Of a stretch of 64,000 nucleotides of DNA, positions 14,090-28,450 are shown piece by piece. The notes beneath the pieces were generated by a model, which did no database searches, was not told where the DNA came from, and was given only the letters and a program-made list of their open reading frames with translations. This DNA comes from Vanilla planifolia (Eukaryota > Streptophyta > Magnoliopsida > Asparagales > Orchidaceae): assembly GCA_023846275.1 (NCBI GenBank), contig CM043874.1, forward strand, positions 31,943,130 through 32,007,129. Direction: 5' to 3'. The position numbers were made by a program, and so were the translations under genes. Every line of letters begins with the position of its first letter. The stretch's first letter is position 1.

Positions 14090-14800
14090 CTTTTATAAGA
14101 CTAAATCCTTAACATTAATTAATGGTCACGCTAATACAAAATTCTTCTAACAAATCTAGTACATGCACATTAGTTCCCAGTTTTTGACATCTAAAAAGGT
14201 CTAGCTCTATGTGCTTTTCATTTTTTGTAAGCTGCAAAATGGAACCATCCTAACCTAACACTAATTATAACATAATTTTCTTCGCAAAATTTTTAAATTT
14301 TCTTTATCATTATTTATTCGTTTCTTATATCTTTCACGACATAGATTAGTTTTTTTACATTACTTTATACAATAAGAACATATTAGAAGCAAAGAAAGAA
14401 GTAGAAGTATGAAAGTCTACTAGTAACGCAATAATATCAATCAAAGACCTTTCCTTATTACTAAGAAAAATTTTGAAGGGCATAAGACCAATACTATGAT
14501 TAATAGAATTTTTGTATGCAAATTTTGCTCATAGTAGTAGTTGCTCCAAAGCTTAGTTATTTCCCTTTTAAGCTACAAAGAAGATTTTTCAATCTTTGAT
14601 TTAATACTTCTATTTGTCCATCTATTTAATTTTTATAGGCTAAAAATAGTTTTAGCTTAGTTCCTAGTAAATTCCATAAGATCTTCAAAAAATAACTAGT
14701 AATTCTTGCATCTCATTTAGATATTATGGTTGTTAGAACACCAGGTAATATAATTATTTCATTAACCAAAATCTTTGCTAAATTTGTTGCATTTGTGGCA
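14090..14800 (-). pseudogene. Gypsy integrase relic, C-terminal half
   Basis: This is the C-terminal part of the integrase that inserts the cDNA. The 20 codons at 14581-14640 read AYKN-stop-IDGQIEVLNQRL and onward, matching the family's AYHPQTDGQTE..NR.L motif, with the stop in place of Gln. Next come AKFAYKNSINHSIG and MPFK, matching the AEFAYN-x-S-x-H-x-S-x-G-x-S-PF motif. Near 14140-14210 the reading KHIELDLFRCQKLGTNVHVL corresponds to the KLxxRxxGPFxVLxxxGxxAYxL module of the GPF/Y tail, followed by DLLEEFCIS and a decayed FNVxDL. Gene order after RNase H fits Ty3/gypsy. Confidence 0.88.
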
Positions 14801-15486
14801 ATATAACAAATGATAAATTAAGTCATTTTAGAGAAACAATGAGTGACCATGAGGATGAAGTCTTGCCTTAATGAGGTATTAGGTAATCCAAATATAAAAC
14901 CCATAGCTATGTATCGCCATGGCTTATCAGGTATGGGTAGTTAAATGTTATGGCCTTGGCCTATATTTGAAGATTTTGTTGTTAGGCATATGTGACATTG
15001 GGCTGCAATAGATGTAAATAATGTTCATTTTAGGCCAGTAAAATATCTCTGAAATATCTCAAAGAGTTTTATCTCTTTAAAAATGATTAGATAATCCTCT
15101 AACATGTATTTCCCAAACAAGGAAATTTTTACATGAGGAATTTGGAATATGTAACCATTTATTCTTATATATGTAACCCATCTTTTAAGCAAAAATCTCT
15201 AGAATCAAGGTTTGGAGCTGATTTGATTTTTTGATAAATTGGTTCAAAGTTAGAATAATCAAGATATTTTTTTTTAATTTGGCAAAATTTTGGGACTTTA
15301 TTAAAAAAATGGATAATAAGTGAACATATTAATTAAATGCATCAGCTATAACTTTTTAGCTAATCTTATGTTTGACAACAAATGTACAACTATGTTCTCG
15401 CTATGTATTTAGGCACCTTAGCACTTATGGTTAGAGTAAAAGACAAATTCTTTAAAAAACAACTAATATTTTTAACGACTTAAAGA

Positions 15487-15723
15487 TTAAACTATGGCAT
15501 ATAGTTTCCTTTTCATATATAGAACACACCCTTTTAACATCATTAAGTTTTCATTAAAGAAGGAAATAAGATATTTATCTTGATAAATGACATCACCTAT
15601 CCCTTCTTCTAGTCCGTTGCATACAACCTTAAAAGCGGCAAAAAAATCAAGTAGTGCTGGAATGGGTGCCTTAATTATAGTCTCGTTCAACTTTTTAAAA
15701 GTTAGGTCTATAGATTTTTTCAA
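15487..15723 (-). pseudogene. Gypsy RNase H domain fragment
   Basis: This 78-codon open stretch is the best-preserved coding piece in the window. RNase H degrades the RNA strand during reverse transcription. It reads FKKLNETIIKAPIPALLDF, then a degraded FEVxCDAS strand, GIGDVIYQ, ISFFNENLM and YMKRKLYAIV. These follow the family's APVLALPDF..FEVxCDAS..GIGAVLxQ..PIAFFSEKL..YSTYDKELYAIVRAL pattern in order. The catalytic Asp of the CDAS strand is lost (VVCNG). The ATG is incidental, because the domain is normally internal to a long pol polyprotein. Confidence 0.9.
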
Positions 15724-15789
15724 AGTAAGCTAAACAAACTTAAAACAAATAGTAATCAATGGAATAATAGTACTTAAGTCTTAAAAATC

Positions 15790-16620
15790 AGCAATAAAAA
15801 GTGGCTAGAGTTTTGAAGCATTTAAGATCATAAATTATTGTTTTAGTGGGTCACTCATAAATGTCTTGATTTTGTTATGGTCACTAGACAACTCTTTAGA
15901 AAAAACTATGTATCATAAGAAGTCAACCTCAGTTGTGAAGACTTCATATTTATTTAGATAGACAAATAAGTATTTCTTTTATAGAGTGGAACACAACTTG
16001 TGCAAATAGACTAGTTACAGGCCAAAATGTCTTCAAAATAAGGTTTGACAAATTGCCTTAAGTATGGTTTTAAAACCTAGGTCATCAATCTCATGAATTT
16101 ACATAGTGTGTGTTATAACTAAATCGCATCGCTTACTATTCATGCAAACTAACATTACTCTAAAATACTATCTCTCATTCATCTCCCATTATAATCCTTA
16201 ATTAAGTATAACAACTTTTTATGTTTACATCTAAAAATATGGTGGCACTTAAGATATGCTTTTAGAGGTCATCTAAAAATTGTAAGAAACCTATATTTTG
16301 TTGTGAATTGATTTTATTCTTGCATAAATCTCTGTTCATGTAGGTGTTCTTCTTGATAAGCTAACATAGTATGAGTCTCTTGGCTTAATCTATAATAGGG
16401 AAGTTTGGGTAAGCTCATTTTTGGAACTAGATTGATCATTAGTTTTATGTACTATATGTGTGGTAGAATGTTTGGTAAATCATATAGAAAAATATCAATA
16501 AAGTTATTTAGAAAGCCCTATATAATAAGTGGTGGGTTTAGTATGGTGGTGGCTAAGTTCTTAACTATAAAAATCCAAACAAATTCTCCTTGCTCAATGG
16601 TCTTCATAACTTGAGGTAGT
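15790..16620 (-). pseudogene. Gypsy reverse transcriptase relic
   Basis: The first part (about 16620-16400) reads FLNNFIDIFLYDLPNILP then MINLVPKMSLPKLPYYRLS, matching the F.[32 protein letters not shown] entry of plant gypsy RT. KYRF and a decayed K-S-x-Y-x-x-LRI stretch follow. The second part (about 16060-15830) reads KYLFVYLNKYEVFTTEVDFL, matching the LYxNLxKCEF....VxFLG thumb region. The YVDD active-site strand falls between them and is not readable. Frame changes are frequent. A 69-codon plus-strand ORF here is only an antisense shadow. Confidence 0.85.
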
Positions 16621-16649
16621 ACAACTAAGCTAACATTCTTCGTCTTTTC

Positions 16650-17050
16650 CTTTTATTGCTCATGGGCTTAAATTTTTTTAGATTTATTAGGCTTAAGTGA
16701 CTGGGACTTTTGGTGAGGTGGAGAAGGGTATAATGTCATGGCATTTCCTTCATAAATGAAAGAACATGCATTAGTATTACCATTCAAAGTCATATCCCAA
16801 TAAAAAACCTTGGTCTTCTTGGGATAAGATGAGTTACTTGCATAAATATTATATTTAATGAAATATCATCACTAAATCTTTCCAATTTAAAGGGCACATA
16901 ACATCATTACTTAGTAGGTGTTTCAGTCTACCAATTCATGACAAAGTAGATGTTTGGGTGTTCCAATAGAGAAACTCTTATTGTTTAGGAGCCTATTACA
17001 TTTGTATACCTACAGCTAAATTTTTATACTTGTAATGAAGATATTAGTTC
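16650..17050 (-). pseudogene. Gypsy protease-to-RT region relic
   Basis: Minus-strand readings across frames give RRPRFFIG, then MTLNGNTNACSFIYEGNAMT and LYP. They match the tail of the plant gypsy retropepsin, GRPWQYD...HDGRTNTYSF..DGKKITLxPL. A Lys/Arg-rich linker follows, then IEQGEFVWIFIVKNL, which matches the stretch before RT. The DTGS catalytic loop itself was not found. The neighbouring RT in the same orientation supports the call. Confidence 0.7.
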
Positions 17051-17920
17051 ACCTCCAGTGATCTTGTAGTTATGAGATTATAAGTGTGCACCTAACCCCT
17101 AAAACCACTAAATTCTTCATATTTTCCAATTCTTACACAACATCCTTATTAGACATTGCATGTTTTTCATCTATTGACTCTTCTTGTTCATTATTACTAT
17201 ATGAGTTTATAGCCATGACTCTCTATGAGTGGTTGATGAGTACATGTTGCTTTCATGGCCCTTAAAATATGAGATCCAGAATAAGTAATTTGGAACAAAA
17301 TGGGTTTGCTTGAAGAAAATTTAAAGAAGTGGATGATAATATAGGGTTAAGAGATTTAGAAGCTATGGTAGATTGATAGATGAAGTGCATATGAGTGAGT
17401 TAATCAAGTAATGGTTGTGCAAGCCTTTAAAGGGACTGGAAGGTCATTTCTCTTAAAATAGGTTGTTTGTTCTATCTTTTTTCATATTTGTAGTTATATG
17501 ACAAATATTATCTAGGGTAGTAACATTTTTTAAATTAAGCTCATTCTATAAATATTTCTTTAAACCTACCCAAAAATTGGAGAGTATTACATGTTTTGAT
17601 TCATCTTTATCACTTCAAAGTTTATAATCCTCAAACTTATTAGTATACCCTTTAATAGATTTAACATCTTAAAAAATGTTTGTTATTTATCTAATAATTC
17701 AATATTAACTCAATCTTAGGATTTCTATAAGTTTGGGATACCTCTTCATAATTATTAACAAATTACCACTTTAAGTTTTCACATAACCTATGTATAGTAT
17801 TATTGAGTTTAGTATTAATAAATTAATATTTTTTTATATTAAATTTTTTGGTACTTGTTAAAGTAATCATCTATAGTAGTCTATTAGTCAATATAATCCT
17901 TTAAAGTTACTGAACCATAA
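17050..17920 (-). other. Leader or gag region of element A
   Basis: By position this should be the leader and gag. No zinc knuckle or gag motif could be read. The section 17260-17940 has a diverged relative at 53000-53600, including a GTGGATGATAAT-like block followed by a TAGAtGAAGTGC-like block in both. Confidence 0.5.
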
Positions 17921-17933
17921 CTATAGACTACCA
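17921..17933 (-). other. Primer-binding-site-like sequence
   Basis: The plus strand reads ctatagactacca directly left of the TG that starts the right LTR. Its complement resembles TGGTATCAGAG, the usual initiator-Met tRNA primer site of plant LTR elements, with a few changes. Its position at the inner LTR edge is what is expected for a minus-strand element. Confidence 0.5.
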
Positions 17934-17934
17934 A

Positions 17935-19722
17935 TGTTGAAATGACATGTATTTCCAAAAGAACATGACTAGTGATCATGGTGTAACTTTTACGAAACCA
18001 CCTCATACATAGAATTTTATGGTTCTCAATAAAGATGATAGGGAGTCATATCAGTACACACATTAAGTAAAGGAATTTTGTTTTGAAGCAGAAAAAAATT
18101 ATTTGTAGAATTTTTTTTTAAAATATTGTTTTTTTAAATTAAATGGAAAACCATAACAATTAGACAAAGTTGATATAGGATAAATTATACTTTTACTATA
18201 GTTTAATTTTGAGCTTATAATATAGAAATCCTTAAAAGACCACTAAAAAATATTAAAAGATATCATACACTAAATAGGATTAGGTGGTGTGTGAGGTATT
18301 TTATAATAATTTTAAATATTAGGCTCTAAATTTGTAGCATAGACTATTAAGTAGAATATCTGATGAACATATTAAGAGTTAATTATAAAGTTTTACTACG
18401 TAGTATTATCATATCAAATTTCAATCAAATAAAATAAAAACTTAAAAAAACAATATTTTGAGTACTCAAATAGATGAAAGAGCATCCTTTACTTTATATT
18501 ATCATTTGGAAAATAAAAGGTACAAGAAGAGTGCACCTTTTTTGTGATGGTGGCTTATGTTTCCTTTGGAGTTAGTGTGCAAAGTATCAAAGATAGAAAA
18601 TAATGATGAGTTGGAGGTTTAGTTTTATTGGGATGATAATGCAATAATAAGAAGGGTGGCTAGGATCTCAAGCCTTATTAAGGAGGGTGAAAGTTTTGTG
18701 ATTGGGTGAAAAGATTAACAAAGTGGGTGAAGACTTACGGGTGTTGATAGAAAGGGGAATTTGTTTGGTTATCAGCTCTTCTTGTAGAAGTTCTGTCACC
18801 TTCGATCATTGTATCTTACAATAAAAAGAAAGTTGGAATCTCTCTAACTAGAGCTAGGTACACACTTCTTGCTCACAAAGATGGAAGCACACAAATAAGA
18901 GAAATTTCTTTCATCGATAACTACATTATATGAGAGAGGTTCTATTACTTATAGTTGAAGGAGAGCTTGATGCAAGAAAAATAGGAAAATACACTTTTGG
19001 GAAATATCTTGAGCAAGAAAAAAAGTGAATGATAATTTTAGAATTAAATCACTTGAGAATCTTAAAAAAATCTTTAGAATTTCAAAAAATCAACTATATT
19101 AAATTAAAAATATAAAGAGAAGGATAATTATTTAAATAATCACTTAAGAATTTATAAAAATCTTTATAATTCTATGACATTAACTCTAAGTAGGTCAATC
19201 ATATTTAATAAAAGATATAAACAATATATCAAAAAGTTATGACATACAAAAATAATGCAATCATACAATATGACGATCGAACATCACTGATGATGTGACT
19301 AGAATGCTAGTAGTGAAAACAAATGATGGTGTTTGATGATGATCAAAGTATGGTAATGACTAGTTGAGAGATGGTAGGTGGTTGGGAAGTAGTAGTTGGC
19401 CTAGTGATAGTGGGCACCTAGGTGATCTTGGGTAATTAGGTAGCAAAGATTGGGAGAGTAGATGATCAGGCGATGGAAGGCAGCTATCGATAATGAGTGA
19501 TGCACAAGAACTAACATCAATTATGACATATTTTATTATGAAATTTGTTTGGATGAATAGAGCAAAAAAAACAGAGATAGCAATGGTGAAAAATATATCA
19601 TTATAGTCAACCCTTATGACTGACAAAGATGATAAATCGAAATATGATTCACGTGAAGTATGGCTTCACATTTTAATGGGATTGGTCAAATTCAGATGAA
19701 TATGTGTTTGTGAGCTAATATC
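17935..19722 (-). repeat. 5' LTR of element A
   Basis: The copy starts with TGTTGAAATGAC after the PBS-like site and ends near ATCA at 19722, about 1.79 kb. It aligns with 12190-13770. The U3 side lies at higher coordinates. An 88-codon minus ORF at 19360-19626 falls within it and has no family match. Confidence 0.75.
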
Positions 19723-20059
19723 ATATTCAATTCTATCAATGCCTACAATGAATTGCATGTGCATGCTTGAAGTAAGGTTCATGTGTAGTTCTTGCTTAAT
19801 ATCTAATAAAAAGTAATTTATTCATTACATAGGTACTTGAAAGAACAAAACATTCCTTAAACACAAACTTATTATGCCCTTTGGGTTCTCAGTAATCTTC
19901 CACACCCCTAAGCTTATTTCAAATCAAACAAACTATTATGACTAGGAGTTCATAACATAATAACGACTATATCACTCTCCCAGTTGAGAAAGAGCTCAAC
20001 TCCATGAAGTCATATTAAAATCTCTAATATTACTTTAACATCTCTAAATTTTGGGGGTG

Positions 20060-20095
20060 AAGCTCCTCCTTAGTAATCCAAGTGTCATCAAAGAC
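20060..20095 (-). other. Purine-rich tract at the end of element B
   Basis: The minus strand holds actaaggaggagcttcac just downstream of the integrase tail, a plausible polypurine primer region. It is supported by position only. Confidence 0.3.
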
Positions 20096-20199
20096 TTGAT
20101 TGTCCTATCAACCTACAAAAAATCTTTGTTATACATGATTCAATGTTAAGATTTTTTGATCATCAAAGACTGGCTCAACTTGATCTTAAAGCTCACAAG

Positions 20200-21330
20200 A
20201 TTTGGCAAATGTGTTATTGTGATATTTTTACATGGCAATGATACTAAAACCTAAAAAGGCTCAGTATGTATTAGGCATAGTTTTTTTATAAGATACAAGT
20301 TATTGAACATTGAAGGTAGATTTAATTTTTTAGTCTTTAGGTAAATCAAAGCATAAATGTAGATACTTAGTCTTTATATAATTGTAAATGGTCTAGTATT
20401 ATAAGCATGTAATATTTTAAGGGTTTCAGGTAGAGTCTCTCAAACCGAGCACTAATCATTATATAATCACTTTCAACAAACTTCAAAAGTTTTCAATGAG
20501 TATTTTCTAGTTATCTATATATTTATATATTTATATATTTAAATATTTAAATTAATTTATTTAGTAATATATTTATGTAATAGCAAAATATGATGTGCAA
20601 AAGACTCAATAAACAAAAAAGTACTAAATCATAAGGTAAGAGAATAAAATCAGTAGGACTTTGAGGATTATTTGAAGGACTCAAACCTATTATTCTATTA
20701 ATCGAGTGATTATAATTTAAATAAGTGGAATGCTATTAAAGATTCCAGGTTTCAACATGTTTAATTACTAGGCTACAAAAAGGATGACCTAAACTTCTAT
20801 TGACTACTTTTATTTTCCTCACTATTTTTTGGATAATAAGTCCATAAAAACTAAAGTTTTGATTGCTTTTGGCACCAAAGCATTTTTCAAAAGTATCTAG
20901 TAAAGCTAACATCATGATCTAAAGCAATTATTTGAGGTAAACCATGTAGTTCAAAATTTCATTAAGAAATCACTTCAAAATATGGGAGGTATTTGGCGTC
21001 TAATAGTAAGGTATAAATGAGCAATTTTAAAAAACTTATCAATCTAAATATAGAATCAATATTTCTATTAATTTTGAAAACTCCTAATACTAAGTCCAAA
21101 CTTACTTGTTTCCATGGTCATTGTGTTATAAGTAATGGTGCATATGCATCTTGACAATAATGACGTAATTTAGTTGTCACAAATGTTCAACATTTAGAAT
21201 CTATCAATGCAAATGTTTCTTGGGTATTCTTTGCCCATTAAATTAATAAGCCACACCTCTTATTATTTTGAATTTACCAAAATGTCTAGTGAGACATCTA
21301 GGATTTGTTAGATAAGAAAATCCATAAGAG
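20200..21330 (-). pseudogene. Gypsy integrase relic of element B
   Basis: This holds the core and tail of a Ty3/gypsy integrase. From N- to C-terminus on the minus strand: CLTRHFGKFK (the GLxGHFGxDKT lead-in), YCQDAYAPLL, PWKQVSLDLVLGVFKINRN with DSIF (PWxDISMDFVLGLPxTxxGxDSIFVVVD), and ELHGLPQIIALDHDVSFTRY (LHGLPxSIVSDRDxxFTSxF). So the first two catalytic-core strands are recognisable, with the second Asp kept in DHD. The tail near 20440-20200 reads SDYIMISARFERLYLKPLK, matching GDYVMxxxRPERxxxxxYxKL. Frames change several times. Confidence 0.88.
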
Positions 21331-21599
21331 ATATGTGTGGCATTAAAAACATTATTGGATAAAGTATTAACTTCATGATAAGTATGACCTACATCTAGGC
21401 AATCATTATATAAATTCTTGATAAGTGCGACTATAATTCCACTATTATAGAAGCATCATGTTGGATGTGTTTATTATTAATCTTTGGGGCAAAGTGGTTT
21501 CGTAAGTTTATGCAACTAAGAAAATCCATAAAAGCATGACTTTGAAAATCTCTATATGCATAGTAAGGGTATTTGTTTATAAATTTAAAATTTAATTTC

Positions 21600-22250
21600 C
21601 TCAAGTAGTTAGAAAATTGAAATTAATTGTTTAGGTGCCTTCACATTAGTATGTAATTTTTGGAAGTCTAGTAAGTAATCTTCATTATTTTTTCTAACTT
21701 ATGAATAAGGGAATTACTTGTAATCTTATATCATATTGAATTGACAGAGAATTGTATCCATCCATGTCTATTTGGTTCCATGTATGAAAATAGTAAGAAT
21801 TATTTTGTGTATATCATTCCAAGTTAGGAGCATGCTCCATAACAATTTTTATTGAAGTAATTACCACTTATGTTTCTAGCTCAGATAGACTTTGAGGTGT
21901 AGACCTTCTTGCAAAGCATTGCATTACATGCATCCATGAAATATTTCAATTTCCTAACCACTTATCCATAGTTTTCCAAGGGGAACTTAATTTATTAGCC
22001 AATTGAAAACCATTTGTCACACTCTCTACTAATCTAGTATTGGAAGTAAACCACTCACTTCTTCGCTTTAAATATTGTACTTTCAAGTTAAAGGATTGGA
22101 GGATAACATCTTTTGAATCCTAGGAGTTTCTAGATGATGTTCTCGAGCTTTTGTTTGTTGTACTTAAATATAATAAAGATTTCCTTTCGTACAACATTCT
22201 ATAAACTTCATGTGCTCTCGAGCTTAGAGAACAATAACTTGATAGAATTA
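21600..22250 (-). other. Junction between gypsy B and LINE C
   Basis: Minus-strand readings such as NGFQLANKLSSPWKTMDKW are open for short stretches but could not be assigned. The stretch may be the C-terminal part of the LINE RT or a piece of another element. Confidence 0.35.
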
Positions 22251-24130
22251 ATGGACTATTTGTCACCACTTTAGAAGAGGATAAAGCCATCTACAAAGCA
22301 AAAATGGGAGTTTGGTTGACAAACCCTACTGGGGGCCTCATGATTCTCTTTTCTTTGTATATGTAGATTGTTTAACCCTCTTCTTAGCACTTCAACAATA
22401 ATGTGAAAAAGAAGTAGGGATAAAGGATTACCTTGTTTTAGCCAATGAGACAATTGGAAGCTTTCATTTTGTTTCTCATTAATAAGGACAAGAAATAAAT
22501 ATATTATAAATACTCATAATTAGATTAATAAATTAACTATTGAAGTTAAACTTGCATAGTAGGTGTTTAACAAAACCCTAAGATATACTACTGATTATTT
22601 TCTTAAAGTTTAGCTTGATGATAAAGTTATTACCTTGGATCTTGTGATTTAAATCATTAGGTCATTCTTATTCAAGTTAGATATTTTTAGTGAACTCCAC
22701 TTTCTAAAAGCTAACTGCTCCATCGAGATGATAGTGAGTAGGAAACACTATAAGCTAACTACTAAAAACATATAATTTTTTAGAAGAAACTATAGAAACA
22801 AATTTTTCTAAAATCTTCAAAAGTTGTACTATAGAAAATCTTCGGAAGGAAGATTATATTAGTACTAGTGAATTCTTTAGGAGATGTGCTACCAACAAGA
22901 AAAATAATGAAAGCATCAAAAAATGTTATCTTAAATTATGGTCAAACAATGCTTGTAATTGAAACCATTAAACCCATCCAATCCATAGGAACTTAAAGAA
23001 TCCATCCAAAAAGTAATTTGTTAAATTTTCTCCTTGCTAGTATGTTGTATCAACATCATAGTACTATTTAATGAGTCTAAGCTTAACAAAGCAAAGCACC
23101 TATTTAGTAGGGACTAGTTAGAGCTGAAGCAATCCATGACATATTTCATAACTAAATCCTCTTTTAAGACTCAACTACCACTTGCATCTTTAATTCTTTA
23201 TGTATTAAGGTCCCTCTTCCCATTATGGACCATTGTGTGGAAGAATTAGTGCTTTTATCATCATCCTTGAGTCAACAATAAATTTCCCTTGGCTATAATA
23301 CATCTCCTCTATTTTAGCAACCATGATTAGTTGCTCCAAAGCTCTGTTAGTTCCAACCTTGATAACTCATCTATAACTTTTTGAATTTGTTTTCCTTCTT
23401 CATGACATGTTATTCTGATAATTCAATCTTATAAATATATTGCTAAATTAAGTTCTACTTCATTCTTTAAAGGGATCTTTAAATCTCATTAGCTTTAAGC
23501 TAGGGCCCTTATTCTTGATCTAGCAATTGGAAGACTCAAGTTCTAGGAAACCATTACATAGAATTCTATGTCTTCAACCCAAGTTCTTTTGAATCTAAGT
23601 ATTCTAGTTTTAGATTTAATTATTGATAGAGAAATGATCGATATGAGGAGTGGTCTTATAAGATATTGTTCATATGTTCAACCATTGTGGTAAGAAATTC
23701 TATGAACCAGTCAGTATTCAGTAGGTAACACATCATTTACATATCATGCACTATAACCATGTGAAGGCATTTTTCTTCATTTTAATTATTTGGCATTATA
23801 AATACTACAACAACAACACCCATATTTTGTTAGAAATGTTTCCCTCAAAAAAGTGAAAAGTTTGTATCCTTTAATAATGTCCATTTGTCTATCACTTACA
23901 AAGGCTTCCCACATTACAATTGACTTAATCTTGTGCATTTCGATCATGTTATTAAGACATCAAGACACTATAGCACTAACTAAACCCTTGATGCTCAAAA
24001 TCTAGAAAGTTATTAGTTATGTGATATTTGCATTATGAGATTCCTAAATGCTTCTTTTTGCCTTTTTCTAGCAAATCAATTATTTACATTCCATTTAGTA
24101 GCTTTTCTCATTGACTTGAGCTTGCTAACC
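22250..24130 (-). pseudogene. L1-type LINE ORF2 relic (element C), RT and linker
   Basis: This is the reverse transcriptase of a non-LTR element, which copies element RNA at the target nick. At 22390-22450 the minus strand reads LKQGNPLSLLLFHIIVEVL, matching the RGLRQGDPLSPxLFxxxxEVL motif. FVDGFILF at 22271 stands where FADDxLLF is expected, so one catalytic Asp is lost. Upstream readings FVKHLLCKFNFNS and LIMSIYNIFIS match the FL..L...GF...W..WI......S segment. At 23080-23350, FFHTMVHNGKRDLNT and RIKDASGS match the GDKNTKFFH...N.RR..N.I..IKDxxG linker before RT. RKATKWNVNN near 24100 may be linker or the endonuclease start. Confidence 0.82.
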
Positions 24131-24289
24131 ACTATAAAGTAGTTATAGTCTACCTCAAAATGATTAAGAACTTTTGCTTTTTTTTAGAGATTTTTATTAA
24201 GTCTTTTGAGAGATTGAATCTCCACTTATTGTATAAGTTACATATCCTTCTTTTGTTTCAAGTTAATTTAAATGTTTTACTCTTACTTT

Positions 24290-25399
24290 AGAATTTGTTT
24301 TTTAAGTTGATCATAAAAATGAATAAACAGATGATTCATTATACAACTAGGGTCTTTTATTAAGTTTTAATGTTCTATGATGTAGTGGGGCAGTTATTTC
24401 TTTCTATTATAGAGCCAAGGGTATTTCAAGCATGTTAAGGTCCTATCATACCCTTCTAAATTTCTATACCTTACTTTGCTTCATTGATTTTCATTCATTA
24501 TGCAACCTTTAGGTGTCTACATTGAAGACTAATGAAGTTGGACATTTCACATTACTTACTACTTAACTAATGGGAATTTCTTATCTTCACCATTTCTTAC
24601 AAATTAGGGTCTATAACTTTTTCTTGCTTACATTGGACCATTGAGCATCCATGTTTAAAATTGCATATATAGTATTTGAAAAAAAAAATTTAAGTACTTA
24701 ATTTTTTTTCAAAAATCCATTATTGCTCACAATCTTTCTAAAGATTCAAATATCTAAAAGAAGATCTTTAACAAGATTCAACAATACATGGGCTCGAGTC
24801 CCTTGGGCCCTTATTGAGTTATTTGCATAGAATGTTCTTTTAATGGGTTGTTGACTATTGACATGATTGAGAATAGGTACTACTGGGTGAATTTGTGGAT
24901 TGAAAGGTTCTCCAATATGATCCATACTCAAGCTTTCAAAGGTTCAATAATTAGCCAAAATATTGGGAAATATTTTAAGTTTGTCATTTTAAAGACCATG
25001 ATTTTCCAAATTATGTACATGTAGTAACAAATGTTGTCCAATTCTAGTGAAAATCTTAAGAGAACGAGTCCACCCCATCATCACAGATCTAGAGTAGCCA
25101 ATTTTTTTGGAATCTTAGTCTTAGTATTTCCGCGTTGGGTCATCGAAGTGAAAGCATAACCTATTAGAGTGAGTTTGATGGGAGAATCCTTTTTGGAGGC
25201 AAAGTCATCATCAAACGTGACCTGTTTTTCAAAGAAGTTAGCATTGTAATGTCTGGTAAGGATGAAGAACTTATCTAGATTCACTAATAAAAAAAGGCCC
25301 CAAGGAAAATGCACTCATAATGCCTAAAATAATGGAATGACCCCAAAATCACGTCGCAAATTTCATCATGCTCACATCAAACAGGACAAATGTTATCAC

Positions 25400-25400
<1 letters not shown>
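24290..25400 (-). repeat. Unidentified repeated block, copy 1
   Basis: The block is homologous to 38990-40060 in the same orientation. It contains two minus-strand open stretches, 25081-25314 (77 codons) and 24746-24931 (61 codons). Copies 1 and 2 share protein-level words: L-x-VNLD/V, a DDD or DDDI-x-S/KK cluster, P-I/L-KLT, then LHVxNL and VNSQ. Conservation in translation suggests a real ancestral protein, which was not identified. It lies directly upstream of LINE C ORF2, so it may be ORF1 or the 5' region of that LINE family, but no DUF4283 domain was seen. Confidence 0.6.
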
Positions 25401-27630
<2,230 letters not shown>

Positions 27631-28009
27631 ATCATTTTGCCTTATCTTAACTCTTAATGATCTTGCACAATTGTGCCTAATGTTTTTCTATAAAAGCCAT
27701 GTGTGTAACAAAAATCTAAAGAATCGCATTGTCATTTAAAGAAATCGCTCTTGACCTTTTAAGCTAAGGTATCAAGTCACAAAATCACTATTCAACTTGT
27801 TATGTACTAAGTATTAAGCAATGGTGGTGATCTCTTAATTGAATTAAGGTGCCCCATATGTTTAACTAATTGTATGCATACCTATAAACCCTGATGTAAA
27901 GCTATCTTATGTTTAAATAAGCATTGTTAGACTAAAATTCCTAATTTTTTTTCGTACATCACTTCAAATATGAGAAAGGATGTGTGGTTCTTAATCTGTA
28001 GTAAATCAA

Positions 28010-28450
28010 ATAGTTGAAAATTTATCTGTCTATCCAAAAAATGTAGATCTAAACCTAGTGGTTTAATGTCGTTATCTTCATGATCAAATGTTTGAAAACT
28101 CATCCTTCTTTCTTAACCATAGATTTATTTCCAATCATTCGATCACATAATTTTCATGATCAGATGGTCTAAATTTCTTCCACCATTCTAGTATGCATAA
28201 ATTTTAAATTTATTTATTTGATTATGAAACTTTTATAATCTAATGGTGCAAGTTAAAAAAATCATGTAGCTCATATTTACCATTATTTGATCATGCATTA
28301 TTCTTATTTAGATTTCAAAAATAAAATCGATCATGTGCCTATCATTTACTTTGATTCTATCATGTCATTTTTGATCTAATGATCCATATTAAAATCAATA
28401 AAGTGACTCTCATTTATTATTATACATTCTAGACTCTAGAGGTAGTAATG
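28010..28450. repeat. Degenerate minisatellite-like array
   Basis: Words of the type gatcaGATGGTCtaaatt, ataatctAATGGTgcaagtt and gatctAATGATCcatatt recur at about 70-80 bp spacing, each preceded by a ccaccatt or catttacc word. At least four diverged units can be set out by eye. The core word resembles a motif common in plant repeats. Similar words occur at 26630 and 50310. Confidence 0.4.

Larger units (their letters stand above)
12190..19722 (-). mobile_element. Ty3/gypsy retrotransposon relic (element A)
   Basis: Two similar copies of a long non-coding sequence (12190-13770 and 17935-19722) flank a minus-strand pol. On the minus strand the order is 5' LTR, PBS-like site, leader or gag, protease, RT, RNase H, integrase, purine-rich tract and 3' LTR. 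Integrase after RNase H is the gypsy order. No clear target-site duplication was found. The two LTRs have many differences and indels, and pol is broken throughout, so this is an old insertion. Its best-preserved piece is a 78-codon RNase H ORF. The right LTR abuts another gypsy relic (B). Confidence 0.88.
19723..21600 (-). mobile_element. Second Ty3/gypsy relic (element B), 3' half
   Basis: A minus-strand integrase and tail (20200-21330) are followed to the left by a pyrimidine-rich spacer and then by the right LTR of element A. The tail and spacer sequence do not match the corresponding part of element A, so this is a separate element. RT and the upstream part were not recognised to the right. 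The simplest reading is that element A inserted into the 3' end of element B, or that the two were joined by recombination. Confidence 0.75.

Noticed and set aside
16405..16614. Plus-strand 69-codon ORF
   Set aside because: It is antisense to the gypsy RT entry region of element A.
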